From contig JBDSQB010000002.1 of NCBI GenBank assembly GCA_039930045.1, forward strand, positions 450,286-514,285: DNA of 64,000 bases, given 5' to 3'. Positions 17,925-27,041 of the stretch are shown here, one piece after another. Below the pieces are notes generated by a model. It was not told where the DNA came from. It saw only the letters and a program-made list of their open reading frames with translations, and did not search any database. Positions within the stretch are counted from its first letter, which is position 1; each line of letters begins with the position of its first letter. The translations under genes and the position numbers were made by a program. The stretch is from Chthoniobacterales bacterium. GTDB lineage: Bacteria; Verrucomicrobiota; Verrucomicrobiia; Chthoniobacterales; DASVRZ01.

Positions 17925-18893
17925 ATGAGTTGGTTTTCGTTCAATCCGCACGATTTCAGCATCTCATTTCTCAGCATTCTCTTTGAGGGAGTGCCCTATC
18001 TTTTCCTCGGCACACTGCTCTCGGGCTTGATCGACGCCTTTCTCCCCGCGCAAGCCCTCGAACGCTGGCTGCCAAAGAACGCCGCGCTCGCCATCGGAGT
18101 CGCAGGCGTCTTGGGTTTCTTCCTGCCGATGTGCGAATGCGGCGTGATCCCAGTGATCCGGCGGATGCTGAAAAAAGGACTGCCCATCGCACCGGCGGTC
18201 ACGTATTTGCTCGCTTCCCCGATCATCAACCCTGTCGTTGCGCTGAGCACGTATGCCGCGTTTCGCGGCCAAGAACCTGGAACCGTGCTGGCCTTCCGCA
18301 TGATCCTCGGTTTTCTGATCGCGTGCATTTTCGGAGCCATCGTGCTGCGTTTGCCGAAGCAGGAAATCCTCCTGCCGAACCTGCTCGAGCCTGCACCCCA
18401 GCGTTTCACGAGTCTCTTCGCCGCCGTGCCCGACGACTCGGCCACGCTCGATGATCTCACTGCCGCAGAGCCGCGCCCTTCGATTCGCAGTCGGCTGCTG
18501 GCGGCGTTGCGGACGGCTTCGTTCGACTTTCTCGACGTCGCGTTTTACCTGATCATGGGAGCGATTCTGGCGGCTATTTTCAACACCGCCATTCATCGCG
18601 AGACGATCATTCTGCCGCTGGCGGGCAACATCTGGCTCGCGACTTTTTCGCTGGAAGGCCTCGCCTCCATTCTCTCGCTGTGCAGCACGAGCGACGCTTT
18701 TATTGCGGCCAATTTCGTCGCCTTTCCGCTGGCAGCCAAGCTGGCTTTCATGGTGCTCGGCCCCATGATGGACGTAAAACTTTTCCTGATGTATGGTCTA
18801 GTCTTCCGGAAAAAATTCACCATCGCGATGGCCGCGAGTTTGTTTGTAGGCATCGGGCTTCTCTGCATTTTTCTGGCGAAGACATTGCCCTGA
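17925..18893 (+). CDS. UPF0718/DUF318-type permease (YcgR/ArsP-like)
   Basis: 322-residue integral membrane protein with eight or more predicted helices in two halves separated by a cytoplasmic loop (about residues 155-200). The first half has the family hallmark MCECGVIPVIRRMLKKG followed by LLASPIINPVV; the second half has a related LCSTSDAFIAANF motif. Such permeases include ArsP, which exports trivalent organoarsenicals, and B. subtilis YcgR. The gene directly downstream is the usual partner of the YcgR branch, so metal-linked transport is more likely than arsenical export. Confidence 0.85.
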   Translation: MSWFSFNPHDFSISFLSILFEGVPYLFLGTLLSGLIDAFLPAQALERWLPKNAALAIGVAGVLGFFLPMCECGVIPVIRRMLKKGLPIAPAVTYLLASPIINPVVALSTYAAFRGQEPGTVLAFRMILGFLIACIFGAIVLRLPKQEILLPNLLEPAPQRFTSLFAAVPDDSATLDDLTAAEPRPSIRSRLLAALRTASFDFLDVAFYLIMGAILAAIFNTAIHRETIILPLAGNIWLATFSLEGLASILSLCSTSDAFIAANFVAFPLAAKLAFMVLGPMMDVKLFLMYGLVFRKKFTIAMAASLFVGIGLLCIFLAKTLP

Positions 18894-18911
18894 AACTCCG
18901 ATGAAACTTCA

Positions 18912-19817
18912 GTGAAAAATAAAATCACCAGTCTTCTCGCCCCGGTCACCCTCCTCGAATGGGGCGGCGTTTTGCTCTATTTTTACCTGAGCGGACGACT
19001 AAGCGCCTTCCTCCATCCATCGTTTCGGCCGCAGGTGCTCATCGCCGGAATTGTCCTCGTGCTCTGCGCGATCACCTTGTTTCTCACGCGAAACCAGAAG
19101 GCCGTCTGCGAGTGCGGCATCGTGGAAAATTGCCCCGAGCAAACCCGCTCGCCATTCGTTTCGAGCTGGCTGTTTCCCATTATGCTTCTGCTGCCACTGG
19201 CCATCGCGGCGACTTTTACCCGCGACTCCTACGGCTCAAATATCCTCGCCACTCGCGGCATCGCCGACAGCGCGGCTGCCCTTCCGGGACTGGCGGACAA
19301 AATGAGCAAAACGCTGCCTGTTCCGAAAGTAACGGCGACCACTCCGACCATCGAGCCCGCGCTCCCGGACGCAAATCCCAATGCCTCCAGCACCCCGCCG
19401 CCAACTGAAGATCAGACAGCGGAGGATTTCTTCAAACCAGATGCCAACGGCAACATTCAAGTAAATGTGGCCGACCTGCTTTACGCCGCGGAAGAGCCGA
19501 CTTTGCGAAAGCCGTTCGTGGGCAAATCCGCCGAGATCATCGGCCAGTTTATGCCCGCCAAAGGCAACAATCCCACTGGCAATCGATTCAAACTCGTCCG
19601 TCTTTTCATGACCTGCTGCGCTGCCGACGCCCAGCCCGTTTCGCTCCTGATCGAGCACGATACCGCTCTTCCCATTCCATCGAAAATCTCCGACATGACC
19701 TGGACCAAAGTCGTGGGCGACATTGCATTTTCCATCGAAAACGGACGCACCATTGCGGTGATCAAGGCGAAAAAAATCGAGCCTATTGATCCTCCGGAAG
19801 AGACCATGCTGTATTAG
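18912..19817 (+). CDS. DUF1980/TIGR03943 family protein (YcgQ-like), partner of the upstream permease
   Basis: 301 residues: a two-helix N-terminal membrane region (about 10-60), a CECG motif echoing the permease, a third helix near residue 85, a Pro/Thr-rich linker and a C-terminal extracytoplasmic domain with LVRLFMTCCAADAQPVS, the family signature. It starts at GTG (18912) because the nearby ATG at 18901 runs into a stop after four codons. YcgR-YcgQ pairs are conserved neighbours in many phyla; the Cys motifs suggest metal or thiol chemistry. Stop overlaps the convergent cytochrome gene by four bases. Confidence 0.82.
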   Translation: MKNKITSLLAPVTLLEWGGVLLYFYLSGRLSAFLHPSFRPQVLIAGIVLVLCAITLFLTRNQKAVCECGIVENCPEQTRSPFVSSWLFPIMLLLPLAIAATFTRDSYGSNILATRGIADSAAALPGLADKMSKTLPVPKVTATTPTIEPALPDANPNASSTPPPTEDQTAEDFFKPDANGNIQVNVADLLYAAEEPTLRKPFVGKSAEIIGQFMPAKGNNPTGNRFKLVRLFMTCCAADAQPVSLLIEHDTALPIPSKISDMTWTKVVGDIAFSIENGRTIAVIKAKKIEPIDPPEETMLY

Positions 19818-20122
19818 GATTTCAGGGCGGTGAGATAGCTCATCAGAGCCGCCTTGCGAGTCGCATCCAAATGCGCCCTCGGAGCCATTCCATCGACGAT
19901 GCCACTCCATTCCTGCAAAGTGTAATGGGCAACGGGTTGGGCCGCATGACACGCCGTGCAACTCGTGGCAAACGTGGTGCGTCCGAGCTCCAGCGTCTTA
20001 AGCGAAATACCATTCTGCGCCATGCTCGCATTTACCGATGGCGCTATCGGCTGGGTCGTTGCGCAGCCCGCGACTGCCAATGCAATCGAGGCTGCGATCA
20101 GACGAAGAAAGTTTTCGATCAT
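19814..20122 (-). CDS. Monohaem cytochrome c lipoprotein
   Basis: 102 residues. A lipoprotein signal (LALAVAGCATT pattern with lipobox Cys) is followed by one haem-attachment site CTACH and, about 30 residues on, a Met (DGMAPRAH) that could be the distal ligand. It therefore sits on the outer face of a membrane and carries one electron. It lies three bases after the barrel gene on the same strand, so the pair is probably one operon; whether they work together is unknown. Confidence 0.8.
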   Translation of the reverse strand: MIENFLRLIAASIALAVAGCATTQPIAPSVNASMAQNGISLKTLELGRTTFATSCTACHAAQPVAHYTLQEWSGIVDGMAPRAHLDATRKAALMSYLTALKS

Positions 20123-20125
20123 GCT

Positions 20126-20878
20126 CTAGAAATCGAAGCCAACGATCATCCGGTTCTCCCAATCGGGCTCCCCTTCGATATCAGTCAGTTGCGCGAGGCA
20201 GGCGGCAGTCACGAAGAAACGTCCGAAACGCACCGAGGCGTTCGGCCCCGCAAAAACGATGGAGTCTTCGCCGCTTTTCCAATCGGGCAGCGGGATTTCA
20301 TGAAAGGCTTCCACGCCGATGGAGAAATGCGGATTTAACTCGTAGCTGACACCCAAAGTTTGGGCAAATTCGCCTTCGCGCTCGTCCAGATTTTCGCCTT
20401 CCCATTTTCCTTCGAGCACCAAGTTATAGGCGACTACGAGAGGGCCAACGTTCTTTTGGAGCAACAATTTTCCCTCCACTTCGGCGACGTCATTACCACC
20501 AACGACCTCGAGGTAAACCGCTGAACCAAGGAAATCCGTAGTCGGATTGGTGAGATTGTAGATCGCTTCCACGCCCGAATGTTCGTAAACCGCGCCGACG
20601 GCATCACTGTAACTCCAGTCGGCCAAGTAGATGCCGAGTTGCAGTCGATCCGTGACGCCGAACTCCAGCTCGTGTCGGAATTCAAAAGCGTTTCCATCAG
20701 CGCCATCGTGCTTCCAAGTAACCCAGTTTTCCAGTTCGACGGCACCCTGAGGAGAGGTGGTGGATTCGTAGCTGAAGGCAAATTTGCGCTGTCCGGCGTC
20801 GGCCGGCGAAGCGATAAGGAACAGAGCTGCCAGACATATTAAAAGCTGAGCAGGATATGGAAGTGACAATTTAAGCAT
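20126..20878 (-). CDS. Putative outer-membrane beta-barrel protein
   Basis: 250 residues with a signal peptide (about 1-28, ASPADA) and a pattern of alternating hydrophobic/polar strands (FAFSYESTTS, ELEFGVTDRLQLGIYLADW, VYLEVVG, FAQTLGVSYELNPHFSIGVEAF), ending in GFDF with the terminal Phe typical of Omp-assembly substrates. No conserved domain was recognised. It precedes the cytochrome lipoprotein and is divergent from the ABC transporter operon. Confidence 0.65.
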   Translation of the reverse strand: MLKLSLPYPAQLLICLAALFLIASPADAGQRKFAFSYESTTSPQGAVELENWVTWKHDGADGNAFEFRHELEFGVTDRLQLGIYLADWSYSDAVGAVYEHSGVEAIYNLTNPTTDFLGSAVYLEVVGGNDVAEVEGKLLLQKNVGPLVVAYNLVLEGKWEGENLDEREGEFAQTLGVSYELNPHFSIGVEAFHEIPLPDWKSGEDSIVFAGPNASVRFGRFFVTAACLAQLTDIEGEPDWENRMIVGFDF

Positions 20879-21050
20879 GAGGATGAGACGTTAGTTTTTT
20901 ATCAGCAGCTCAGCCGCGAGCTTCTGATGCGACTGAGTCTTAAATACAACAAGCGGTTTGCCAAGAACTTTTTTAGAAATGTGAGCTCTCAAGCCACCAT
21001 CTTTTCACTGGTTGCTGCTGGCAAACAGTGGTTAAATCGCGCGTCCGAAA

Positions 21051-21101
21051 ATGAAAAAGCCGTCCTTTATTTTTCGCAGATTGGAAGAGGCCGTTTCATG
21101 A
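21051..21101 (+). other. Possible 16-residue leader peptide
   Basis: ATG AAA AAG CCG TCC ... TCA TGA encodes MKKPSFIFRRLEEAVS and its stop overlaps the next gene's start as ATGA. It contains the likely ribosome-binding sequence of that gene (GGAAGAGG). It could couple translation or be chance; there is no ribosome site for it. Confidence 0.25.
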
Positions 21102-21529
21102 AAGGCTGGCCTTTGCTGCGAACGTTTCTCACGCTTCTGGCCCTGCTCCTGGCCGGTCTGCCCCTGCGCTCTCTCACCCGCCCCAAGTCGAATCCAACTC
21201 CCCTGAAAGTGGTCGCGCCTACGAAGGAAAAAATCACTATCGCGCTTACTTTCACCCAACCACCGGAGAAGTTTTCCCTTAAGTTTCTCGGTCAGGAAAT
21301 CCTCGCCCAAACCGACAAGTCCGCCTTCGACGCGAGCAAAACCATCGACGTTCATTTTCCTGCTGAGGGAATTGATCTCGTCTTCGAAGGCACCTGGCCG
21401 GAGTATTTCAAAAAGGTGGGCGCCAGCATCCAAGTGACGCGCGCCAATGGTTCCCGCCAACTCCAGACACTCTGGGGCAAGCGGACCATTTTCGAGCTTC
21501 TCACCTTCACTGGAAAGGCTCAGCCCTGA
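21098..21529 (+). CDS. Membrane-anchored protein of unknown function heading the metal ABC operon
   Basis: 143 residues: one N-terminal hydrophobic segment (PLLRTFLTLLALLLAGLPL) that could be signal or anchor, then a soluble part of about 110 residues with KITIALTFTQPPEKFSLKF and IDLVFEGTWPEYFKKVGAS, likely beta-rich. Start at 21098 is favoured by AGAGG eight bases upstream and by the signal-like N-terminus. Its TGA overlaps the ATG of the ABC ATPase, so it belongs to the transporter operon, in the place where a substrate-binding lipoprotein is often found, but it is far too small and lacks that fold's motifs. Confidence 0.7.
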   Translation: MKGWPLLRTFLTLLALLLAGLPLRSLTRPKSNPTPLKVVAPTKEKITIALTFTQPPEKFSLKFLGQEILAQTDKSAFDASKTIDVHFPAEGIDLVFEGTWPEYFKKVGASIQVTRANGSRQLQTLWGKRTIFELLTFTGKAQP

Positions 21530-22266
21530 TGGCCAGTCACCGCCTCGAAGTTTCCGATCTCACGGTCTCCTACAACCGTGTGCCCGCCGTGCATCACATC
21601 GAGTTTGAGACGTCTTGCGGACAGTGCGTGGCCTTGATGGGCCCCAATGGAGCGGGCAAAACCACGCTCCTGAAGACGCTCGCCGGCCTGCTCACGCCAG
21701 AGACGGGTTCCATTGTATTCCACGGGCGCGAGGTGAGGCGTGCAAATACGGATTTTGCCTACCTGCCCCAGCGCGAAAATATCGACTGGGATTTCCCTCT
21801 GACCGTACGCGGCCTGGTCGAGATGGGGCGTTATCTGCGGGTTGGCTGGTCGCAACGCTATCGCCAGGAAGATGAAAGAGCCGTGCAGCTCGCCATCGAT
21901 CAAATGCGGCTCGGTGACTTGGAAAAACGCCAGATTTCCGCGCTCTCCGGCGGCCAGCAGCAACGGGCGTTTTTGGCGCGTTCGCTGGCGCAGGAGGCCC
22001 ATGTTTTCCTGCTCGACGAGCCATTTACCGGACTCGACGAGCCCGCCCGCGAAAGCCTGTCCATCACTCTGCGCGAACTGGCCGCGGATGGAAAACTGAT
22101 CATCGCCTCGCATCACGATCTCGCGACGGTCAAGGGGCTTTTCTCCGAGGTGCTGCTCTTGAATGGAGAGCTCATTGCCAGCGGAAACACGCGCGACGCA
22201 TTCACCAAAGCCAACATCGACCGTACCTACGGCACGCTGGCATTTTCCGGCAGAAAACACGCATGA
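21529..22266 (+). CDS. Zn/Mn-type ABC transporter ATP-binding protein
   Basis: 245 residues with Walker A GPNGAGKTTLLKT (about residue 39), Q-loop YLPQRENIDWDFPLTV, signature LSGGQQQRAFLARSL, Walker B HVFLLDEPFTGLD and H-loop SHHD. The Q-loop context with IDWDFP is characteristic of the MntB/SitB/ZnuC cluster A-I importers. It overlaps the membrane permease gene by four bases. Confidence 0.92.
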   Translation: MASHRLEVSDLTVSYNRVPAVHHIEFETSCGQCVALMGPNGAGKTTLLKTLAGLLTPETGSIVFHGREVRRANTDFAYLPQRENIDWDFPLTVRGLVEMGRYLRVGWSQRYRQEDERAVQLAIDQMRLGDLEKRQISALSGGQQQRAFLARSLAQEAHVFLLDEPFTGLDEPARESLSITLRELAADGKLIIASHHDLATVKGLFSEVLLLNGELIASGNTRDAFTKANIDRTYGTLAFSGRKHA

Positions 22267-23192
22267 ACCTCGAACCCTTTCAGCATGAGTTCATGCTCCG
22301 CGCTCTTTACGGCTGCGCGGTTATTGGTTTTTTGAATGGCTTTCTAGGCGCCTTCATCGTGCTTCGCCGGCTGGCTTTAATGGCCGATGCGCTGTCGCAT
22401 TCGCTGCTGCCCGGACTCGCGATTGGCGTATTGCTCTTCGGCATTGCCCCGCTGGGATTGTTTTTTGGGGCTTTGGCGGCAGCGCTTTTCGTGACAGTTG
22501 GATCGCAACTCATCTCGCGAAATTCCCGGATCAAAGAGGACACCTCACTCGGCATTTTATACACAGTGGCGTTTTCCATTGGCGTGATTTTGCTCAACAA
22601 AGTCCATTCGCCGATCTCGCTGCATCACTATTTATTTGGCAATATCCTCGGACTCTCCGACAGCGATCTTTGGATGAACTACGGCATCGCCCTACTGGTA
22701 ATTCCCACCGTCGTGGCCTTGCAACGTCCGCTGCTACTTTGCCTTTTCGATCCGACCGTGGCCAAATCCCAAGGCATCCGGGTGGAAACGCTAAATTATC
22801 TGCTCATGGGTATGCTAGTGCTCACCATGATCTCCACACTGCAAGCCGTGGGCGTAGTGCTGGCGCTGGGCCTGCTCGTAGCTCCGGCGGCCACGATTTA
22901 TCTGCTGAGTGATTCCGTGAGCAAAATGTTTTGGTGCGGCGGCTTGCTGGGCAGCGTGGGCTCCTGCCTCGGGTTGCTGCTTTCCTACTGGTTCGACCTC
23001 GAAACCGGCCCCTGCATCGTTCTTCTGCTCGGCAGTATCTTCCTGCTGGCTTACTTCTTTGGCCCGCGATATGGCATTCTCTCGAAGTTCCTGCGCCGCA
23101 GGCATTTCCATCGGGAATCTCTCGAACGCTGGGAACAGCCGCACACTCTTCTGGAGAGCTCACAAGCTCCCTCAGCCCGCAAAAACGATTAG
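22263..23192 (+). CDS. Zn/Mn-type ABC transporter permease (ABC-3 family)
   Basis: 309 residues with eight or so helices. Family features are FIVLRRLALMADALSHSLLPG near residue 35 and VVLALGLLVAPAATIYLLS near 195. A hydrophilic C-terminal tail of about 30 residues (HFHRESLERWEQPHTLLESS) contains several His residues that might sense or bind metal. No periplasmic binding protein follows; the gene is followed by a 240-base gap and glnB. Confidence 0.92.
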   Translation: MNLEPFQHEFMLRALYGCAVIGFLNGFLGAFIVLRRLALMADALSHSLLPGLAIGVLLFGIAPLGLFFGALAAALFVTVGSQLISRNSRIKEDTSLGILYTVAFSIGVILLNKVHSPISLHHYLFGNILGLSDSDLWMNYGIALLVIPTVVALQRPLLLCLFDPTVAKSQGIRVETLNYLLMGMLVLTMISTLQAVGVVLALGLLVAPAATIYLLSDSVSKMFWCGGLLGSVGSCLGLLLSYWFDLETGPCIVLLLGSIFLLAYFFGPRYGILSKFLRRRHFHRESLERWEQPHTLLESSQAPSARKND

Positions 23193-23348
23193 TGCACTTA
23201 ATTTGACGTCTTGGGCAATTCGCGACAAGAAATGCTCCCGCCTCCATTCGAGTTACACATCGCCGCCTCGGAGACGGGAATGTTTTTCAGAACAGTTTAG
23301 CCATTGCGCCTTGTAGCCTCACGGATAATCTTGCGCTGAAATTTAGTC

Positions 23349-23364
23349 TGGCACGCACTTTGCT
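23349..23364 (+). promoter_or_regulatory. Sigma-54 promoter upstream of glnB
   Basis: TGGCAC-N5-TTGCT (-24/-12 class) matches the sigma-54 consensus at all key positions (GG at -24, GC at -12). It lies 96 bases before the glnB start, the expected architecture for NtrC-activated nitrogen genes. A CTGCCA-N8-TGGCAG inverted repeat at 23420-23439 lies in the predicted leader. No NtrC site was identified. Confidence 0.85.
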
Positions 23365-23411
23365 ATTGGCCAAACGTGCCGCAGGTTGTAAGAAATCTGG
23401 GCTATCAGTAA

Positions 23412-23798
<387 letters not shown>

Positions 23799-23831
23799 TT
23801 TTTCGTCTCCAGTCAGAGACGAATCCAACTC

Positions 23832-23870
23832 AAAAGCCGGCGGGGAATTCACATTCCCGGTCGGCTTTTT
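23832..23870 (+). terminator. Rho-independent terminator of glnB
   Basis: Stem AAAAGCCG (23832-23839) with CGGCTTTT (23862-23869), an inner GGGAAT/ATTCCC stem, then a T-run. The right end touches the stop codon of the convergent membrane-protein gene. Confidence 0.85.
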
Positions 23871-24871
23871 CATGTCTCGGCGGCGGCGCTCTCGATGGCT
23901 TCCATCTCGGCGAGTTGTGCCCGGTCCATCCGCTGCGAGAAGAGATAGACCACGGCTCCGATGACTCCGTAAAAGGTGAACATCAGAAATCCAAGGAGCG
24001 AAACTAGCGCCGCGACCTCGGCAGGCGTGCCACACAGATCGCCGAGCAAACGCTCGAAAAGCCCTTCCCGAACACCCAACCCTGCGACGCTGATCGGCAG
24101 CGAAGTGATGATCGTGACGATCGGCATCAGCGAAAAGATTTGACCCAGAGTCGCCCCGGCATCGACCGCGCGCGAGGCGCAATAAAATCCGCCATAGTAG
24201 GAAAACAAAACGGGCATCGAGAGGAATAGAGCCCAACTGAACTGATGGCCCTCCTTTGTGAAAAGCTGCCAGGCCTTGGCCAGACCGGCGAGTTGCTGGT
24301 GACCCGGCAGCCATTGGGGAATCTTCGAATGGGCGCTAAAGAAGAATGAAAGTCCGATCACCACGGCCATGCCTCCGCAAAAAACCAACGTGCTCATGAG
24401 CAAACCCGAAGTCGCCGGTGTCTGCGTGAGCCATCGGTAATTGAGCGTCGTTCCCAGCGCCGCCGCAAGAATCAACGGAATCAGCCCAATTAGCCGATCC
24501 GCGACCAGCGTCAGAAAAGCACCCTGTCGATGCTGCGGGTAGTCGCGCCACAAATAATAGAGCCGGGCCAGATCGCCTCCGGTGGTTCCGGGCAGGAAAA
24601 TATTGAAAAAAAGCCCTATGAAAAACCAGCGTGAGACCGTTCCCAGACTGGCGTGAATGCCTTGCGCCTGAAGGAAAATTCGCCAGCGCAGAATGCCTGT
24701 GACCTCGCCCACCATCGCCCAGCCCAGCCCGAGCAGCAGCCACGACCAGCGGGCGTTTTTCAGCGCATGGAGCATCGACTCACGCTTGCCCGCGTCGCGG
24801 AACAGCCAGTAGAGCACTCCCACCGTGAGCGCGATCTGGAAAAACTGCCAGAGTCGTTTTTTCACAGGCAT
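23870..24871 (-). CDS. UPF0104/AglD-type multispan membrane protein (lysylphosphatidylglycerol-synthetase flippase-domain family)
   Basis: 333 residues with about eight transmembrane helices. Family features are RWFFIGLFFNIFLPGTTGGD (about residues 85-104), a VADRLIGL segment and the late PISVAGLGVREGLFERLLG motif. This fold is the flippase half of MprF and is also stand-alone in many genomes, where it is often linked to glycolipid or glycan assembly. The start at 24871 gives MPVKKRLWQFF; the upstream kinase-like gene overlaps it by ten bases, so both are co-translated. Confidence 0.85.
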   Translation of the reverse strand: MPVKKRLWQFFQIALTVGVLYWLFRDAGKRESMLHALKNARWSWLLLGLGWAMVGEVTGILRWRIFLQAQGIHASLGTVSRWFFIGLFFNIFLPGTTGGDLARLYYLWRDYPQHRQGAFLTLVADRLIGLIPLILAAALGTTLNYRWLTQTPATSGLLMSTLVFCGGMAVVIGLSFFFSAHSKIPQWLPGHQQLAGLAKAWQLFTKEGHQFSWALFLSMPVLFSYYGGFYCASRAVDAGATLGQIFSLMPIVTIITSLPISVAGLGVREGLFERLLGDLCGTPAEVAALVSLLGFLMFTFYGVIGAVVYLFSQRMDRAQLAEMEAIESAAAET

Positions 24872-25662
24872 TCGCGCAGCCAATGGATGCGGCGACGCAG
24901 TTCCTCTCGTCCCAGATAACTCGTCCGCACCGCCCACCAAATCGCGCCCAAGCCGGATGGGAGACGCAGGCGATTTTTCAACTCAGCCAGCACCCCCGGC
25001 TCTTGGTATGCCTGTAAAAATGCGGGGCTGAGCGACTGCCATTGCTCCTCGCTGGCGCGGCCCACCAAGTCCAACAGAAGCACGAGCAAATCATCCGCGT
25101 GCCGTTCCCGTACGTCGAGATTGCCACAGTGAATCGTCTCAAAGTCCACCCAGTTTACCGACTGCGAGAGGTCATCATAGAGCACGTTGCCGAGATGCGG
25201 ATCGCCATGGGAAAACAGCTCACCCGTCGCCGGATTCAGTGTCCGATGCATCTGGCGAAAAGCCTTTCCCACAGACTGCATCACTTCCGGAGTCAGATCG
25301 TTATCTCTCAGCAACCCGACGAGATCCGTCCCCGGCAAAGCCTCCGCGTACACCGAGTCCGTGCGCAGCGCACCGACCCGGCGGTTCTCACCATTGAGGA
25401 GGAGAAAGGTGCGCGTCTCGTTCCGCTGCCACTCGGCATTCGTTGCAAAAACCTCCACCGGATTTCCCGCCAGCCAGAAAAAACCATTGGCCACCGGCAC
25501 CAACAATCGGCTGAGCCAGGTGCGGCGTTTCACCCAGACCGGCACGCCCGCGATGGTGTCGCGCGAAAGATCGTTGATCCGAATTAGGTCGATGCGGCTG
25601 CCTGTGCGTGCGATCCAACCCGGAGCTGGTGAAATGGTCTGCATCCCGTCCATTGATGCCAT
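24862..25662 (-). CDS. Protein-kinase-fold (LPS kinase/APH-like) phosphotransferase
   Basis: About 266 residues. The catalytic loop is HGDPHLGNVLYD (HGD and Asn) and the metal site is VDFETIHC (DFE in place of DFG or DxD), as in KdkA/WaaP, RIO and APH-type kinases. The N-lobe is short and its lysine is not obvious. Start is uncertain among ATG at 25662, 25653 and 25644; the last has GGACGGG close by. The overlap with the UPF0104 flippase-like gene suggests phosphorylation of an envelope lipid or sugar. Confidence 0.72.
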   Translation of the reverse strand: MASMDGMQTISPAPGWIARTGSRIDLIRINDLSRDTIAGVPVWVKRRTWLSRLLVPVANGFFWLAGNPVEVFATNAEWQRNETRTFLLLNGENRRVGALRTDSVYAEALPGTDLVGLLRDNDLTPEVMQSVGKAFRQMHRTLNPATGELFSHGDPHLGNVLYDDLSQSVNWVDFETIHCGNLDVRERHADDLLVLLLDLVGRASEEQWQSLSPAFLQAYQEPGVLAELKNRLRLPSGLGAIWWAVRTSYLGREELRRRIHWLRECL

Positions 25663-25746
25663 CGCCGCCGGTTCGTGTCCACCGGAGTTGCGGTCAAGTG
25701 GACGATTGACCCCACCCGCGCGGCGCATACACTGTCCGTCCGCACC

Positions 25747-27036
25747 ATGAAAATCCTGCGCCACACTGATCCAGATTTTGCCGAGGAAACGGCGAGGCTG
25801 AATCGTTTTGCCGAGCCGTCCCCGGCTGTGCGGCAGACCGTTTCCGAGATCGTGGCGGAAGTGACGAAAAACGGAGACGCGTCGCTGCTGGAATTCACCA
25901 CGAAATTTGGCGGACCGAAACTGGGGGCGGACGAAATCCGGGTGAGTGCCATCGAACTCGCCTCGGCCAGTGTGGATGAGGCCACGCAGAAAACACTGGA
26001 GCTTTGCCATGCAAACATCACTGCATTCGCCTCACACTCGCTTCGCAAAAACTGGTCGATGCACAACGAGCAGGGCGTGCTCGTCGGCGAGCGGTTCGAT
26101 CCGTTTCAACGCGTCGGGATTTACGTTCCCGGCGGCACCGCACCGCTGGTTTCGACCGCGTTGATGACCGTCACGCTGGCCGCCGTCGCCGGTGTTCCGG
26201 AGATCGTTGTCACCACACCCGCCGGTCCCGACGGTACGATCCATCCGGCTCTGCTTGTCGCGCTGCGCATGGCCGGAGCCACGGAAATTTACCGTGTCGG
26301 AGGTGCCCAAGCGATTGCGGCGCTGGCGTTTGGAACGGAAACGATTCGTCCGGTGCTGAAGATTTTTGGCCCGGGAAATTCGTATGTCATTGAGGCCAAG
26401 CGACAGGTTTTCGGAAAAGTCTCCATCGACCAATTGCCCGGTCCGAGTGAAATCCTAGTCTTGGCTGATGACTCTGCGAATCCGGCCTGGATCGCAGCCG
26501 ATCTGCTCGCGCAGGCGGAGCATGGTCACGACAGCGTCATCGGTTTTTTGACCGACTCGGAGTCGCTTCTAACTCGAGTGCAAAACGAAATCGAGAAGCA
26601 GGCTGTCACGCTTTCGCGTCAGCAATATCTGCTCGAGGTGCTGGAGAAAAATGCCTTTCTCATTCTCTGCAACGACCTCGCCCAAGCCGTCGCACTGGCC
26701 AACGATTTTTCCAGCGAGCACCTCAGCATTGTCGCCCGCAACGCCGAGGCGCTGGCCCAACAAATCCAGACGGCGGGAGCCATTTTCATCGGGCCTTGGT
26801 CACCGGTCGCGGGTGGCGATTATCTCGCAGGTCCGAGTCACACGCTGCCCACGGGAGGGGCAGGAAAGTCTTTCTCCGGCTTGACGGTGGATCAATTCCA
26901 GCGCCGCACCAGCGTTGTGGAATTTCACCAGCATTCCCTTCGCATTTCGGCTCCGATTATTGCTGCCGCCGCCGCGCTTGAGGGTCTTGATGCTCACGCG
27001 CATTCCGCCACCATTCGACTTCCAATCCAATCATAA
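25747..27036 (+). CDS. hisD: Histidinol dehydrogenase
   Basis: Zn-dependent NAD enzyme for the last two steps of histidine synthesis, 429 residues. Motifs: VPGGTAPLVSTALMTV, the signature segment around QAEHGHDS, the catalytic Glu-His in FSSEHLSIV and the GPSHTLPTGG loop. ATG at 25747 gives MKILRHTDPDF. It heads a tight plus-strand run with gltX and aroE (gaps of five and three bases). A PHP-type histidinol phosphatase lies about 18 kb away. Confidence 0.96.
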   Translation: MKILRHTDPDFAEETARLNRFAEPSPAVRQTVSEIVAEVTKNGDASLLEFTTKFGGPKLGADEIRVSAIELASASVDEATQKTLELCHANITAFASHSLRKNWSMHNEQGVLVGERFDPFQRVGIYVPGGTAPLVSTALMTVTLAAVAGVPEIVVTTPAGPDGTIHPALLVALRMAGATEIYRVGGAQAIAALAFGTETIRPVLKIFGPGNSYVIEAKRQVFGKVSIDQLPGPSEILVLADDSANPAWIAADLLAQAEHGHDSVIGFLTDSESLLTRVQNEIEKQAVTLSRQQYLLEVLEKNAFLILCNDLAQAVALANDFSSEHLSIVARNAEALAQQIQTAGAIFIGPWSPVAGGDYLAGPSHTLPTGGAGKSFSGLTVDQFQRRTSVVEFHQHSLRISAPIIAAAAALEGLDAHAHSATIRLPIQS

Positions 27037-27041
27037 CATTT

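Noticed and set aside
17964-18596. Long minus-strand frame (210 codons) inside the permease gene
   Set aside because: Low-complexity charged product antisense to a conserved membrane protein; a by-product of high G+C.
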